Shown here: in pieces, positions 26,025-35,497 of the stretch | Layout: every line of letters begins with the position of its first letter | Numbering within the stretch: the stretch's first letter is position 1 | Assembly: GCA_965267435.1 (NCBI GenBank) | Contig: OZ253960.1 | Span: 2,480,001-2,544,000, forward strand | Reading direction: 5' to 3' | DNA: 64,000 nt | From: JAWPMT01 sp965267435 | GTDB taxonomy: Bacteria; Bacteroidota; Bacteroidia; Cytophagales; Cyclobacteriaceae | Notes under the pieces: generated by a model | Databases searched by the model: none | The model's input: only the letters and a program-made list of their open reading frames with translations | What the model was told of the DNA's origin: nothing | Translations under genes and position numbers: made by a program

Positions 26025-27344
26025 TTACAGTTGCTTGATCAGACGGTTGGCGGGAGCATTCTTCATACTCGTCTCAAATTCCACCATGAGATCCTCAATT
26101 CGCCGAAAGATCTCGTCGTCATCCGACTTCAGCTTATCAAAGCCCTTCCCGTTTACTTTGGACATGACTGTGTAGAGATCCAGATGCGCGATGTCCATGG
26201 CAGGCTGAAACGCCTCCGTCTCATCTTCTGTCGCGACCTGGTTCAGCACTCCCGCGTCGGTCAACTCCTGACAGACGTCCCTCACAAACCGGTAAGGAAT
26301 ATGCACCTTGGCAGACAGCTCGCTGATGCTTAGCGCGTTGTTGCCCGTCTCGAAGTTTTTGATGATATAGCGTAATACCAGCAATGTCACCTCCCATCGA
26401 TGCCTGTTGCTGAGCTTCATCGACTGAAGGTCATGACGCCACAAGTTGGCGTTTTGGGTGGCATACGCATATTCTGCCCCAAATAATACGATCGTCCAAC
26501 TCAACTGCAGCCATATCAGGAAGAGTGGTAGGACAGCAAACGTACCGTAGATGGTGTTGTACTTGGTAAGGAATACCTGCGCCTGGATCCAACCAATCTG
26601 CACAATCTCGTATGCCGTACCAGCCAATACCCCAGCGATCAATGCTGGCAGGATTTTGACCTTCGTGTTAGGGAATATGAGGTACAGCAGCGTGAGTGAA
26701 ATCCAAATGAGTATGTATCGCAGAAAGAACAGTAGTGGCCTGAAGTAGGCCAGTAACTCAAAATCACGAGACAGCTGATTGAATTGTGTGGCTACCAATG
26801 CCGTGGCACTGCCAGACACGATGATGAAGATCGGTCCGATGATGATGATCGCCAGGTAGTCTGACAACTTTCGCTGCCATGTTCGGCTCCGCGTCTGCCA
26901 AATCTGGTTGAAGGCGACCTCGATGTTGTTGAGAAGGCGCAATACCGCATAGATCAGGAAGATAAAGCTGATACCTGTGATCACTCCCCCATTGGCATCG
27001 GCGAGCATTCTCTGCGCAAATTCCTGCGCTTGTATCATCACCTCTCCCTGGCTTTCACCAAAGAATAGATTCAACTGCGCGGTCAAATACTTCTCCAACC
27101 CAAACCCCTGTGCGATGCCGAATGCCATAGCCAATACGGGGACGATGGATAGTATGGAGAAATACGTCAGTGCTGATGCCGTCTCTGATACTCGGTCTTT
27201 GGTAAACTCCGAGACCGAGATAATAGTCACCCTGAGTTGCTGAAAGGCGATGCCGCGCCACTTCGGCATTGTGGAAATCTTGACATTCCATAGGTCCACC
27301 TCCAGGAAATGGCGGACGGCCTTGATCCTCTGGCTAAGTGTCAT
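26025..27344 (-). CDS. YihY/BrkB-family inner-membrane protein
   Basis: 439 residues with about six TM helices. It carries the family signature for this long-misnamed 'ribonuclease BN' group: ASALTYFSILSIVPVLAMAF, the long NNIEVAFNQIWQ motif and YGTFAVLPLFLIWLQLSW. A soluble C-terminal part (about 320-439) contains a winged-helix-like segment (ALSISELSAKVHIPYRFVRD) seen in Bacteroidota members. Function is unknown; transport or membrane organisation roles have been proposed. Its transcription unit begins downstream of the terminator at 27411. Confidence 0.9.
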   Translation of the reverse strand: MTLSQRIKAVRHFLEVDLWNVKISTMPKWRGIAFQQLRVTIISVSEFTKDRVSETASALTYFSILSIVPVLAMAFGIAQGFGLEKYLTAQLNLFFGESQGEVMIQAQEFAQRMLADANGGVITGISFIFLIYAVLRLLNNIEVAFNQIWQTRSRTWQRKLSDYLAIIIIGPIFIIVSGSATALVATQFNQLSRDFELLAYFRPLLFFLRYILIWISLTLLYLIFPNTKVKILPALIAGVLAGTAYEIVQIGWIQAQVFLTKYNTIYGTFAVLPLFLIWLQLSWTIVLFGAEYAYATQNANLWRHDLQSMKLSNRHRWEVTLLVLRYIIKNFETGNNALSISELSAKVHIPYRFVRDVCQELTDAGVLNQVATEDETEAFQPAMDIAHLDLYTVMSKVNGKGFDKLKSDDDEIFRRIEDLMVEFETSMKNAPANRLIKQL

Positions 27345-27410
27345 AGGCGGAAATTAGCACAAAAACCTAGTCGAACAAAGTTCCGGGAGCCGAACGGGAA
27401 GAAAGAAAAA

Positions 27411-27431
27411 TGGGGCCGGAGCCCCCTTTTT
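27411..27431 (-). terminator. Rho-independent terminator after metallophosphoesterase gene
   Basis: GGGGC-CGGA-GCCCC stem. On the minus strand it is followed by ATTTTTC, and on the plus strand by CTTTTT, so it could stop transcription both ways. It lies about 80 bases beyond the stop at 27513 and before the BrkB gene. Confidence 0.75.
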
Positions 27432-27512
27432 ACCTAATTATCTGTCGTAATTCGCTCAGAAGTCAACAGTTGAATCATCATTACAACAATCCCTGTCACT
27501 AAACCCTTATCG

Positions 27513-28748
27513 TCAAGCTTGTCGCTTCAGCTCCAATATTGTGATCTCGGGCAGTATTCCTACCCTGCCTGGGTAACCAATGAAGCCAAAGCCACGGTTC
27601 ACGTATAGGTATTGATCGCCTTGCTGGTAAAGGTCCGCCCATTGCTTGTAAGCATACTGAGACGGGCTCCACCTGAAGTTGCCGATCTCTACGCCGAATT
27701 GCATCCCATGCGTATGGCCTGATAGTGTGAGGTCAATATCTGGAAATTCCGGACGTATCTCGGCATCCCAGTGACTCGGGTCGTGTGACATCAGGATCTT
27801 GAAGGGCAGCTCTTCAGTGCCCTGATAGGTTCTGGCCAGATCCCCGTACTTACTGAACCGCCCCTTGCCCCAATTTTCCACGCCCAAAAGCCCAATCTTC
27901 TCGCCACCCACTTCGATGGCTTTGTTCTCATTCAGCATGATCTGCCATCCCATGTGGCGGTGCATGTCATGGAGGTTTTGGATATCTCTCACTTTAGCCT
28001 CCTGCGAAGACCAGCCACGGTAGTCACCATAATCATGATTACCCATCACCGAATGGACACCTAATGGCGCGTTCAAGTGCTTGAAAATATCGAGATAGTC
28101 CTCTGCTTCCTTGCTTTCATCATTGACAAGATCTCCGGTGAAAAGGATCAGGTCGGGCTTCTCAGCCATCAGCATGTCCACGCCGCCTTTCACCGCTGTC
28201 TTGTTGAAAAAGCTACCTGTATGTATGTCAGAAAGCTGAGCAATGCGGATACCATCAAAATTCTTCGGCAGGTTTTTGAAGGTCAGCTCCCTTCTTCGTA
28301 CGCGATAGTCGTGAGCTCCGGAAATGATCCCAAATGTGAAAACACCCACCGGCACTGCGCCAGCGATCAGGGCTGACTTCGCCATAAAATCTGACCGGGA
28401 AGTGGAAAAAGGCGTTTCTTTCACGGGAAAGAGATTGACTAACCACAACATCCCACGCCGGAGATCATCGACGAGTAGAAATGCCACCGCAAAAACCTTC
28501 GAAACGACGTTCACAAAGAACATCGACATGAGTACAATACGCAGGCTTCTGAATTGGTCAGGATCGAGTCGGGCGTAGAGGAAAATCCCAGACCAGGAAA
28601 CTATTGTGATAAGCCAATAGGCCCCATAATACCACCACTTGCGCCCGGTGGGAGAATCTTCAGATAATTGACGAACGACCTGAAAAACGTAACCATCGAT
28701 CGCGAGATATACCAGGAAAATCAGGGCAAATACAAAGAGACGATTCAT
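27513..28748 (-). CDS. Membrane-anchored calcineurin-like metallophosphoesterase
   Basis: 411 residues. Four hydrophobic helices (within about 1-140) precede a phosphoesterase domain with all metal motifs: QLSDIHTG, FTGDLVND, MGNHDYGD, LMSHDPSHWD and LSGHTHGMQFG. This resembles the YaeI/YkuE group, which acts on membrane-linked or lipid phosphate esters such as UDP-diacylglucosamine. The catalytic domain faces the cytoplasm or periplasm depending on helix count, which I cannot settle. Transcribed alone between two terminators. Confidence 0.9.
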   Translation of the reverse strand: MNRLFVFALIFLVYLAIDGYVFQVVRQLSEDSPTGRKWWYYGAYWLITIVSWSGIFLYARLDPDQFRSLRIVLMSMFFVNVVSKVFAVAFLLVDDLRRGMLWLVNLFPVKETPFSTSRSDFMAKSALIAGAVPVGVFTFGIISGAHDYRVRRRELTFKNLPKNFDGIRIAQLSDIHTGSFFNKTAVKGGVDMLMAEKPDLILFTGDLVNDESKEAEDYLDIFKHLNAPLGVHSVMGNHDYGDYRGWSSQEAKVRDIQNLHDMHRHMGWQIMLNENKAIEVGGEKIGLLGVENWGKGRFSKYGDLARTYQGTEELPFKILMSHDPSHWDAEIRPEFPDIDLTLSGHTHGMQFGVEIGNFRWSPSQYAYKQWADLYQQGDQYLYVNRGFGFIGYPGRVGILPEITILELKRQA

Positions 28749-28760
28749 GTAAATCCTTTG

Positions 28761-28790
28761 AAAAAGAAAGACCCCACAACCGCGGGGTCT
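28761..28790 (-). terminator. Rho-independent terminator of TetR-TolC-adaptor-RND operon
   Basis: On the minus strand AGACCCC and GGGGTCT form a 7-base stem around an 8-base loop, followed by TTCTTTTTC. It lies 28 bases after the stop of the RND gene at 28818 and just upstream of the metallophosphoesterase start at 28748. Confidence 0.8.
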
Positions 28791-28817
28791 AAATCAGTAA
28801 CCTAATTAATTGTCTAT

Positions 28818-31800
28818 TTAGCTGATACCTAACCTGCGATTGATCCTCGCAAAGAACAGGTACATCACTGGTACAATTACCAACGTCAGAAACGTAGCAA
28901 AAGTTAACCCAAATATAATGGTCCACGACATAGGACTCCAAAAGATCACATTGTCGCCGCCCATGTAGAAGTCGGCGTTGTATGAATTGAAAAGTCCTAT
29001 AAAATCAATGTTGATACCAATGGCCAGCGGAATTAAGCCCAGAATCGTCGTGATCGCTGTCAACAATACCGGTCTGAGTCGCGTCTTTCCAGCTTCTATG
29101 ATGGATTCTATCACCTGATCAAAAGGCAGCTTATCTCCTCCTAACTCCTCTCGTCTTCGCTTCCTGCTAAGCTCAATGAAGTCGATCAGTACGATGGAGT
29201 TATTCACCACGATCCCCGCCAGGGAGATAATCCCTATCATCGTCATAATCACGACAAAGTCCATTTTAAAAATAATCAGCCCCAGGAATACGCCGATCGT
29301 ACTGAAGACCACCGAAGTCATGATGATAAACGGTGTCGTGATCTTGTTGAATTGTGATACGATGATGAGGAAAATAAGGAATACCGCCAGTACCAAAGCA
29401 CCACTGAGGAACGACATCTCTTCGGCTTGCTTCTCCTGCTCACCTCCAAATCGGAAGGTATATCCCACCGGCATTTCAAATTCCGTGAGCACTGCCTTGA
29501 TTTGATCGTTGATCTCCGTAGGGTTGTAAGCACCCAATACGTTGGACGACAACGTCACCATCCTATCCAGATCTTTCCGCTTCACAGAACCATAGGTCGA
29601 GCTGAGTTCAGCCGTGGCTACGGCACTAATTGGCACCTGATGGATCTTTCCGGAGCTCTCATTTCGGAACGTCACGTTTTTATTCATCAACGCATCGACA
29701 TCGTATCGGTACTCATCCTGCAGCCGCAACTGGATTTCGTAGTCGTCCTCTCCCAACTTGAACTTGGAGATCTCCTTACCAAACAAGGAGGTTCTCACTT
29801 CATAAGCTACTTGTTGCGTTGACAATCCGAATCGGCGAGCCTTTTCCCTGTCGATGTCGACAATCAGTTCGGGCTTACCCGTCTCCAAATCGGACTTGAG
29901 CTTTTCGATGCCTTCAATCCCCGCTTCGTTGATAAAGGTCTTCATGCGCTCAGTCACATCAACCAATGTCGTGAAATCGGGACCAGATATTTCAATGGCG
30001 ATCGGCTTGCCAACTGGAGGCCCAGCTGCATCCTTGTCCACCGTAATGGCAACGCCCGGGTATCCTCCGACTGTCTCCCTTATCTCCTCCATGATGTCAC
30101 TCGTGTAGGTATAGTCCGATTTACCAGGCGCCACCCTGTACTTGAACTCCACAAAGTTGACCGTGATACGTGCTTTATTAGGTGTCGAACTCTGACCAAC
30201 GGAGCTGGGATCATTGGGGTCTGCTGTGTCCTCTCCGACTTTTGTGATAATGGACTCTACCATGAAGTCGTATGGCTCCACGACGTCAATCACCTTGTCC
30301 TCAATTAATTGTGTGAACTCGTTGGTCCTCGCGATATCAGTTCCTACGGGAAGCTCGATGAAGACATTCACATATTTTGGCTGGTTGACAGGAAAGAAGA
30401 TCACCTTCGGTGGGAAAACACCCATCAATCCGAAAGACAGAAAGAGCGTCAGTACCGTGCCACCAAAGAAGATGTAAGGCATAGGCCCACGTAGCGCAAA
30501 CTTCAAAGACCTAGAGTAAATGTTCTCCAGAAACGGCAGCACTATGGACTGGAATCTTCTTGCCAATGGATCTAGCACATATACATTCAACACAATCAGT
30601 AATCCCAACAATAAGATCAAATTACCCAACCACAGTACTTGCATGGCTATGAAGGCCACGCCGAGCACCAAACAAATGATAACGTTGCGCCATACTTTGC
30701 GTTTATCGACAACAACCTGGCCATTTTGCACCTTCATAAAGGTGGAAATGAGCACGGGATTGATGACCAGCGCCACAAAGAGCGACGATGTCAATGTGAT
30801 GATCAGACCAATCGGCAAATAGCGCATGAACTGCCCCATCAATCCTGGCCACAAAGCCAATGGCAGGAAGGCTGCCAATGTTGTAGCAGTCGATGAAATG
30901 ATCGGAAGCGCGACCTCCCCTACTCCTTTTCGAGTGGCAGCCATGGCGCTGTAGCCTTCCTCCATCAATCGGTAAACGTTCTCCACCACGACAATACCAT
31001 TGTCCACGAGCATACCCAATGCCATGATCAACGAGAAGAGGACCATCATATTGATAGTGATACCGAATGCCCCCAGCACGTTGAATGCCATGAACATGGA
31101 CAGCGGTATCGCGATCCCTACGAAGAGTGCGTTTCTGGTACCGAGGAAGAACAGGAGAACGAGCACCACGAGGATCACCCCTGAGATGATGTTGTTCTCC
31201 AGGCTGCTGACCATTTCCTTCACAAACTGAGATTGGTCGTTGGTACGTGATATCTGTAAATCATCTGGAAGGTACTTCTGGACCTTCTCAAGTGCCACAT
31301 CGATCTTTTCCGTGGCGATGAGCATGTTCTCTCCCCCCCTCTTGATCACATCGACAGAGACCACCGGATTACGCTTCAGGCGGGCGTAGCTCTCTTTCTC
31401 CTTGTAGTCGAAGTTGATCTGTGCGACATCCCTGAGGTATACGACATTGTCATTTTCGTTCTTGATGACCACATCATACATCTGGTAGGGATCATCAAAC
31501 TCCCCTAACACCCTGATCGATCTGCGGAGACCATCATCGAGGATGTTGCCACCTGATAGGGTAACGTTTTCCTCCGAAACGGCCATTTCGATATCACGGA
31601 AACTAACATTTCGCGCTTCCATCTCGTAGGGGTTGACCATGATCTGCACTTCCTTCTCCTCTATGCCAGTGATCTCCACCTTCGAGATCTCTGAGATTTT
31701 CTCGATCTCATCTTCCAGCATCTCTGCATACTCCTGTAATTCGCTAACCGTATAGTCACCGGAGAGATTGAGGTTCATGATCGGGAACTCCGAGAAATTG

Positions 31801-32237
31801 AGCTCGAAGACATTGGGGTCAGCCGGGAGATCCTGTGGAAGTCCAGGCTTTGCCCTGTCAACGGCATCTTTTGTCTTCTGCAATGCGTCATCTATATCCG
31901 TCTCTGCCGTAAACTCCACGATAATGGTGGAGTAGTCCTGGACAGACGTCGACTTGATCTCCTCAACCTCAGATATCGTGTTCAGCTCCTTCTCGATGGG
32001 ACGAGTAACGAGGTTCTCCATATCCAGCGGCGAGTTACCCGGATTGGATGTACCTATGTAGACAATTGGCTGCTCGATCTCTGGATAACTATCCTTCGGC
32101 AGCGACCGGTAGGTCTGCATGCCGAGAATAATGATCAGGACCGTCAGGAAATAGACTGTGTTCTTATTCTTCAGTGAGAGTGTGGTGAGCGCAAACTCTT
32201 TATCCACTCCTTTCTTTACCTGCTTTTCTTCTGCCAT
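28818..32237 (-). CDS. RND-family efflux transporter, inner-membrane pump
   Basis: 1,139 residues, longer than typical AcrB. The TM4 signature GMLVDNGIVVVENVYRLMEEG has one aspartate of the usual pair replaced by asparagine, as in many HAE/CusA-like members. A hydrophobic insertion (residues about 515-560, FIAMQVLWLGNLILLLGLLI) adds two helices in the central loop before the second half. The C-terminal part includes an extra periplasmic loop (NADFYMGGDNVIF) between the last helices. Last gene of the four-gene pump operon; the adaptor ends 14 bases upstream. Substrate unknown. Confidence 0.94.
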   Translation of the reverse strand: MAEEKQVKKGVDKEFALTTLSLKNKNTVYFLTVLIIILGMQTYRSLPKDSYPEIEQPIVYIGTSNPGNSPLDMENLVTRPIEKELNTISEVEEIKSTSVQDYSTIIVEFTAETDIDDALQKTKDAVDRAKPGLPQDLPADPNVFELNFSEFPIMNLNLSGDYTVSELQEYAEMLEDEIEKISEISKVEITGIEEKEVQIMVNPYEMEARNVSFRDIEMAVSEENVTLSGGNILDDGLRRSIRVLGEFDDPYQMYDVVIKNENDNVVYLRDVAQINFDYKEKESYARLKRNPVVSVDVIKRGGENMLIATEKIDVALEKVQKYLPDDLQISRTNDQSQFVKEMVSSLENNIISGVILVVLVLLFFLGTRNALFVGIAIPLSMFMAFNVLGAFGITINMMVLFSLIMALGMLVDNGIVVVENVYRLMEEGYSAMAATRKGVGEVALPIISSTATTLAAFLPLALWPGLMGQFMRYLPIGLIITLTSSLFVALVINPVLISTFMKVQNGQVVVDKRKVWRNVIICLVLGVAFIAMQVLWLGNLILLLGLLIVLNVYVLDPLARRFQSIVLPFLENIYSRSLKFALRGPMPYIFFGGTVLTLFLSFGLMGVFPPKVIFFPVNQPKYVNVFIELPVGTDIARTNEFTQLIEDKVIDVVEPYDFMVESIITKVGEDTADPNDPSSVGQSSTPNKARITVNFVEFKYRVAPGKSDYTYTSDIMEEIRETVGGYPGVAITVDKDAAGPPVGKPIAIEISGPDFTTLVDVTERMKTFINEAGIEGIEKLKSDLETGKPELIVDIDREKARRFGLSTQQVAYEVRTSLFGKEISKFKLGEDDYEIQLRLQDEYRYDVDALMNKNVTFRNESSGKIHQVPISAVATAELSSTYGSVKRKDLDRMVTLSSNVLGAYNPTEINDQIKAVLTEFEMPVGYTFRFGGEQEKQAEEMSFLSGALVLAVFLIFLIIVSQFNKITTPFIIMTSVVFSTIGVFLGLIIFKMDFVVIMTMIGIISLAGIVVNNSIVLIDFIELSRKRRREELGGDKLPFDQVIESIIEAGKTRLRPVLLTAITTILGLIPLAIGINIDFIGLFNSYNADFYMGGDNVIFWSPMSWTIIFGLTFATFLTLVIVPVMYLFFARINRRLGIS

Positions 32238-32251
32238 TAGTGTGAGAATTT

Positions 32252-33409
32252 TTAGATAGATGCGGTCGCAAGCGTCACCTGCACACCGTCATTGACATCA
32301 CGGTAGCCTTTGTCAATCAATTCGTCACCTACCTCCAAGCCTTCAGTGATTTCAGTTTTGCTATTGAAGGAAAGTCCTGTTTCTACCCGGGCTTTCTTGG
32401 CTAGTTTCTTTCCTTCATTTTCATTGACGACATACACAAACTTGCCCTGATCATCGGCTTGAATCAGCCGTGTAGGGATAGTCAGTGCATCTTCGCGCAT
32501 ATAGTCAGTGACTTTCAGTACGGTGACCTGATTAGGCTGGAAAGCGTAGTCAGGTGTTTCGGGGAGTGCAATTTGCACCTCAAAAGTCCTGTTCTCCTGA
32601 TTGATCACCCGGCCCACAGCAGACACGGTAGATTCAAATGAGACGTCCTGAATTGGGAAGTAGACCTCCACCTTATCTCCAGCCTTCACTTTGCCCAGGT
32701 AGGCTTCAGAGATATCCGCCGCGATGTACATATCACGCTGGTTGACTATTCTCGCCAGGGGTACACCCGGCTGAGCCATCTCTCCCACTCGTGCCGGAAT
32801 ATCGTCGACGGTCCCTGAGAAAGGTGCCCTAACGCGGTACTGCTTCAGCTGGCTCTCCATCGTCGCTAAGCGTCGCTCGAGGGCTTCCTTGTTGTTCTTT
32901 GCTTGTAGATATTGAATCTCAGTGCCAATCTTCTTTTCCCAGAGGTTGGCCTGGCGATTATAAATGGCCTCAGCCAATTCGAGGTTGGTTCGTACTTCGG
33001 AAATATTGTTTCGGAGTATGTCGGCATCAAGTTCTACTAGCAAGGCACCTGCCCGAACAAATTGCCCCTCCTCCACGAACACTTTCTCGACACGACCCAT
33101 GGTCTCTGCGCTGATGAGCACGTTTTTCTTGGACTCCACTGATCCTCGCACTTCAAACTGGTGGATGAATCGCTCCTGGCTGGCAGGTAATGTGGCTACT
33201 AGGATTTCGCTCACCTGAGAGGCCCCAAAAGTTGGATCCACTTCCCTTATTTCTTCCTCGAGCGCGGCGATTTCAGACTTCTTATCGTCCAACTCTGACT
33301 TCAATTCCTCGAGCTTGGCCTTCTTCTGCTCGAGCTCGTCACCTCCGGCGCAAGCGAGGAGAAAAGTGGCTGTGAGCAATACGATGATGAAAGATTTTAA
33401 AGATTGCAT
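32252..33409 (-). CDS. RND adaptor lipoprotein (HlyD/MFP family) with N-terminal coiled coil
   Basis: 385 residues. Lipobox FLLAC gives lipidated Cys20. A charged heptad stretch (residues about 25-58: LEQKKAKLEELKSELDDKKS) separates the lipid anchor from the adaptor body, then come the first lipoyl half (AETMGRVEKVFVEEGQFVRA), the alpha hairpin, the second lipoyl half (YRVRAPFSGTVDDIPARVGE), barrel and C-terminal domain. The extra coiled coil is unusual for the family. It connects the pump at 28818 and the TolC protein at 33422. Confidence 0.93.
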   Translation of the reverse strand: MQSLKSFIIVLLTATFLLACAGGDELEQKKAKLEELKSELDDKKSEIAALEEEIREVDPTFGASQVSEILVATLPASQERFIHQFEVRGSVESKKNVLISAETMGRVEKVFVEEGQFVRAGALLVELDADILRNNISEVRTNLELAEAIYNRQANLWEKKIGTEIQYLQAKNNKEALERRLATMESQLKQYRVRAPFSGTVDDIPARVGEMAQPGVPLARIVNQRDMYIAADISEAYLGKVKAGDKVEVYFPIQDVSFESTVSAVGRVINQENRTFEVQIALPETPDYAFQPNQVTVLKVTDYMREDALTIPTRLIQADDQGKFVYVVNENEGKKLAKKARVETGLSFNSKTEITEGLEVGDELIDKGYRDVNDGVQVTLATASI

Positions 33410-33421
33410 GAGTTCCCGTTC

Positions 33422-34756
33422 TTATTTAATTCGTCCTAAAGCTTTTCTAAGTTCTATCTGCGCAATTACCGCGTCAAACAGTGCATTGTAGTAATTGGTC
33501 TGGGCTTCTACGAGTGAGGCGTCGGCATCCACAACTTCCAAATTGGAACCTACCCCCTCCTGAAATTTGATCTTCGTAATGTCGTAGATGTCTGAAGCGA
33601 GCTCCATATTGTCACGACTCACATCCAGTGTCTCAATATTGGCCTCTAATGCGATGACGGCCTGTTGGATCTCGATGTCGATATTCTGCTTCAAATAGGA
33701 CATCTGGTGATCGAGCTGAGAGATCTTGATCTTATTGCGCTGGATCTTGTATGACTTGTACAGCCCGTCGAAAACAGGCACATTGAGACTCAACCCAACA
33801 GCCCCGTAGCTCAGCCACCTATCGGTTTGGAACCAATCGCTGGATTCTGTTGCCCCGGTATTGAATCCGTAGTTGAAGTTGGCGTAAAGCTTTGGTAGGT
33901 ACTGCACTCTGTTGTTCCTCATATCCAGCTGTGCGAGGCTTTGATTGGTCTGGATCAAAGAGTACTCGATCCGATTGTTGTATTCAAAGGTCTCTTCCAT
34001 CTCGGGCACTTCGAGAGGTACATCCTCCAAATCACCAGATAGCGTGATCTCTTCTCTTAGGTCCATTCCCATGTTGAACTTGAGGAGATTCATCCCGACT
34101 TCGTTGAGACGCCTCGCCCGCTTTCGGTCGACCCGGACGTTGTTGAAATTCACTCGAATTCTATCCACGTCTATCTTCTCAGCAAAACCGTTTTCGTACA
34201 TCTGCTGGGTCTCGAAAAGCAAGGTGTCCAGCCTTGAGTAGTTTCTGTCCAGCAATTCGAGCCTCTCAGTATTGATAAGCACTCCGTAATACGCCTTTGC
34301 CACGGCCTCGATGACGTCTATCTTCGTCTGAATATTCTCCTTGGAGGCCAACTCCCTGAATGTCTTTGCAGCAGACAACCCGACGAAATAGGACCCGTCA
34401 AACAGCAGTTGATCGACTCCCATCATCAAGTTTCCATCATATGGTAATCCGAATGCAATTTCCACCTCAGTCCCCTCCGGAACATTCGGATTGAAATTGC
34501 TCGCATCAACGATAGAGCGTTGCACTTTGTAGTTGTAATTGATGCCACCGTCGACATTTACCTGTGGGAGGCCTGCGGACATCACCTCGCCTACCTGTGC
34601 TTCGGCATCTTCTTTACCGAGTTCAGTGATCATTAGCTGTTGGTTATTGGCCAAAGCATAATCAATGCAGTCTTCCAGGCTCATTCCAGGGCTTTGGTCC
34701 TGTGACGATGCCTGGAATACTACGAAAAACGCAATTAGCAGACTGTACTGTCTCAT
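33422..34756 (-). CDS. TolC-family outer-membrane channel protein
   Basis: 444 residues with signal peptide (MRQYSLLIAFFVVFQASSQD). The two OEP repeats are visible: long helices with SLEDCIDYALANNQQLMITE at the N-terminus, and the second repeat NVPVFDGLYKSYKIQRNKIK. It forms the trimeric exit duct for the tripartite pump. Its ATG overlaps the TetR stop by 4 bases, and the adaptor begins 12 bases after its stop. Confidence 0.93.
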   Translation of the reverse strand: MRQYSLLIAFFVVFQASSQDQSPGMSLEDCIDYALANNQQLMITELGKEDAEAQVGEVMSAGLPQVNVDGGINYNYKVQRSIVDASNFNPNVPEGTEVEIAFGLPYDGNLMMGVDQLLFDGSYFVGLSAAKTFRELASKENIQTKIDVIEAVAKAYYGVLINTERLELLDRNYSRLDTLLFETQQMYENGFAEKIDVDRIRVNFNNVRVDRKRARRLNEVGMNLLKFNMGMDLREEITLSGDLEDVPLEVPEMEETFEYNNRIEYSLIQTNQSLAQLDMRNNRVQYLPKLYANFNYGFNTGATESSDWFQTDRWLSYGAVGLSLNVPVFDGLYKSYKIQRNKIKISQLDHQMSYLKQNIDIEIQQAVIALEANIETLDVSRDNMELASDIYDITKIKFQEGVGSNLEVVDADASLVEAQTNYYNALFDAVIAQIELRKALGRIK

Positions 34757-35382
34757 GAAATTGTGGTTTTTGCTTCCTTCTTATTATAGTCGTTGAAAAG
34801 TTGTCGTCCCTTGTGCGTGAGCAGCCCGCATACGAAGTGATGATAGAGCTGCATCTGAACCTCCAGGAAGTTGTATTCCTCAGCGGAAAATATCCGCGGA
34901 TCAAAAATCATCTGCACCTGCTCCACGCGAAACTTTGACAGGATCCGCACATCGATGTCATCGCGGTAGTAGCCTTCCTTGATTCCTCGTTTGAGATTGT
35001 CCTCGATATTCCCACGAATAAATTCGTCCTTGAAGTCAAGAAATGTGTCCCATGCCTCGCGGTGAAACTTCTGCAAATCGAAAAGCAGTGAAGGATTCAT
35101 ATCACTCATATCCTTCCTCATACAGTCGGCAATCTGCCGGAGCTCATCGATCGCATTCTCCGCGGTACCGGCGATTTGAGCGTACTCCCGCTTCTCCATA
35201 TCAATATGAGACTTCGCCGCTGCCGTGACCAACCCGTCCTTATTCGTGAAGTACTGATAGAGAGTTTTCTTGGACATTGACACCTCCCTGGCCACATCAT
35301 CCATCGTCACACTCCTAACTCCGTACTGGTTGAAGAGCCGCATCGCACCCTCGATAATCCTTTGCCTAACTTCCAAATCCAA
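34753..35382 (-). CDS. TetR-family transcriptional regulator of efflux operon
   Basis: 209 residues. The N-terminal helix-turn-helix is typical: GAMRLFNQYGVRSVTMDDVA followed by VSMSKKTLYQYFTNKDGLV. The C-terminal ligand-sensing domain is variable. It is the first gene of the pump operon with a 4-base overlap to tolC, so autoregulation is likely. The upstream gap holds an inverted repeat at 35406-35433 that fits a TetR operator. Confidence 0.93.
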   Translation of the reverse strand: MDLEVRQRIIEGAMRLFNQYGVRSVTMDDVAREVSMSKKTLYQYFTNKDGLVTAAAKSHIDMEKREYAQIAGTAENAIDELRQIADCMRKDMSDMNPSLLFDLQKFHREAWDTFLDFKDEFIRGNIEDNLKRGIKEGYYRDDIDVRILSKFRVEQVQMIFDPRIFSAEEYNFLEVQMQLYHHFVCGLLTHKGRQLFNDYNKKEAKTTIS

Positions 35383-35405
35383 TTTTCTCTATTTAATGAT
35401 ACCCG

Positions 35406-35433
35406 GGAAACTATGAAAGCTCCCAAAGTTTCC
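35406..35433. promoter_or_regulatory. Candidate TetR operator
   Basis: GGAAACT, 14 bases, AGTTTCC: perfect 7-base arms 24 bases upstream of the regulator start, in the 115-base gap shared with the divergent hydrolase. The dyad is seen directly; binding by this regulator is inference. Confidence 0.4.
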
Positions 35434-35497
35434 ACAGTGTCAACGCAGTCGGGACCAAAGAGTTCGGTTTCGCATGTTATTTTTCGGTAGAATTTTC

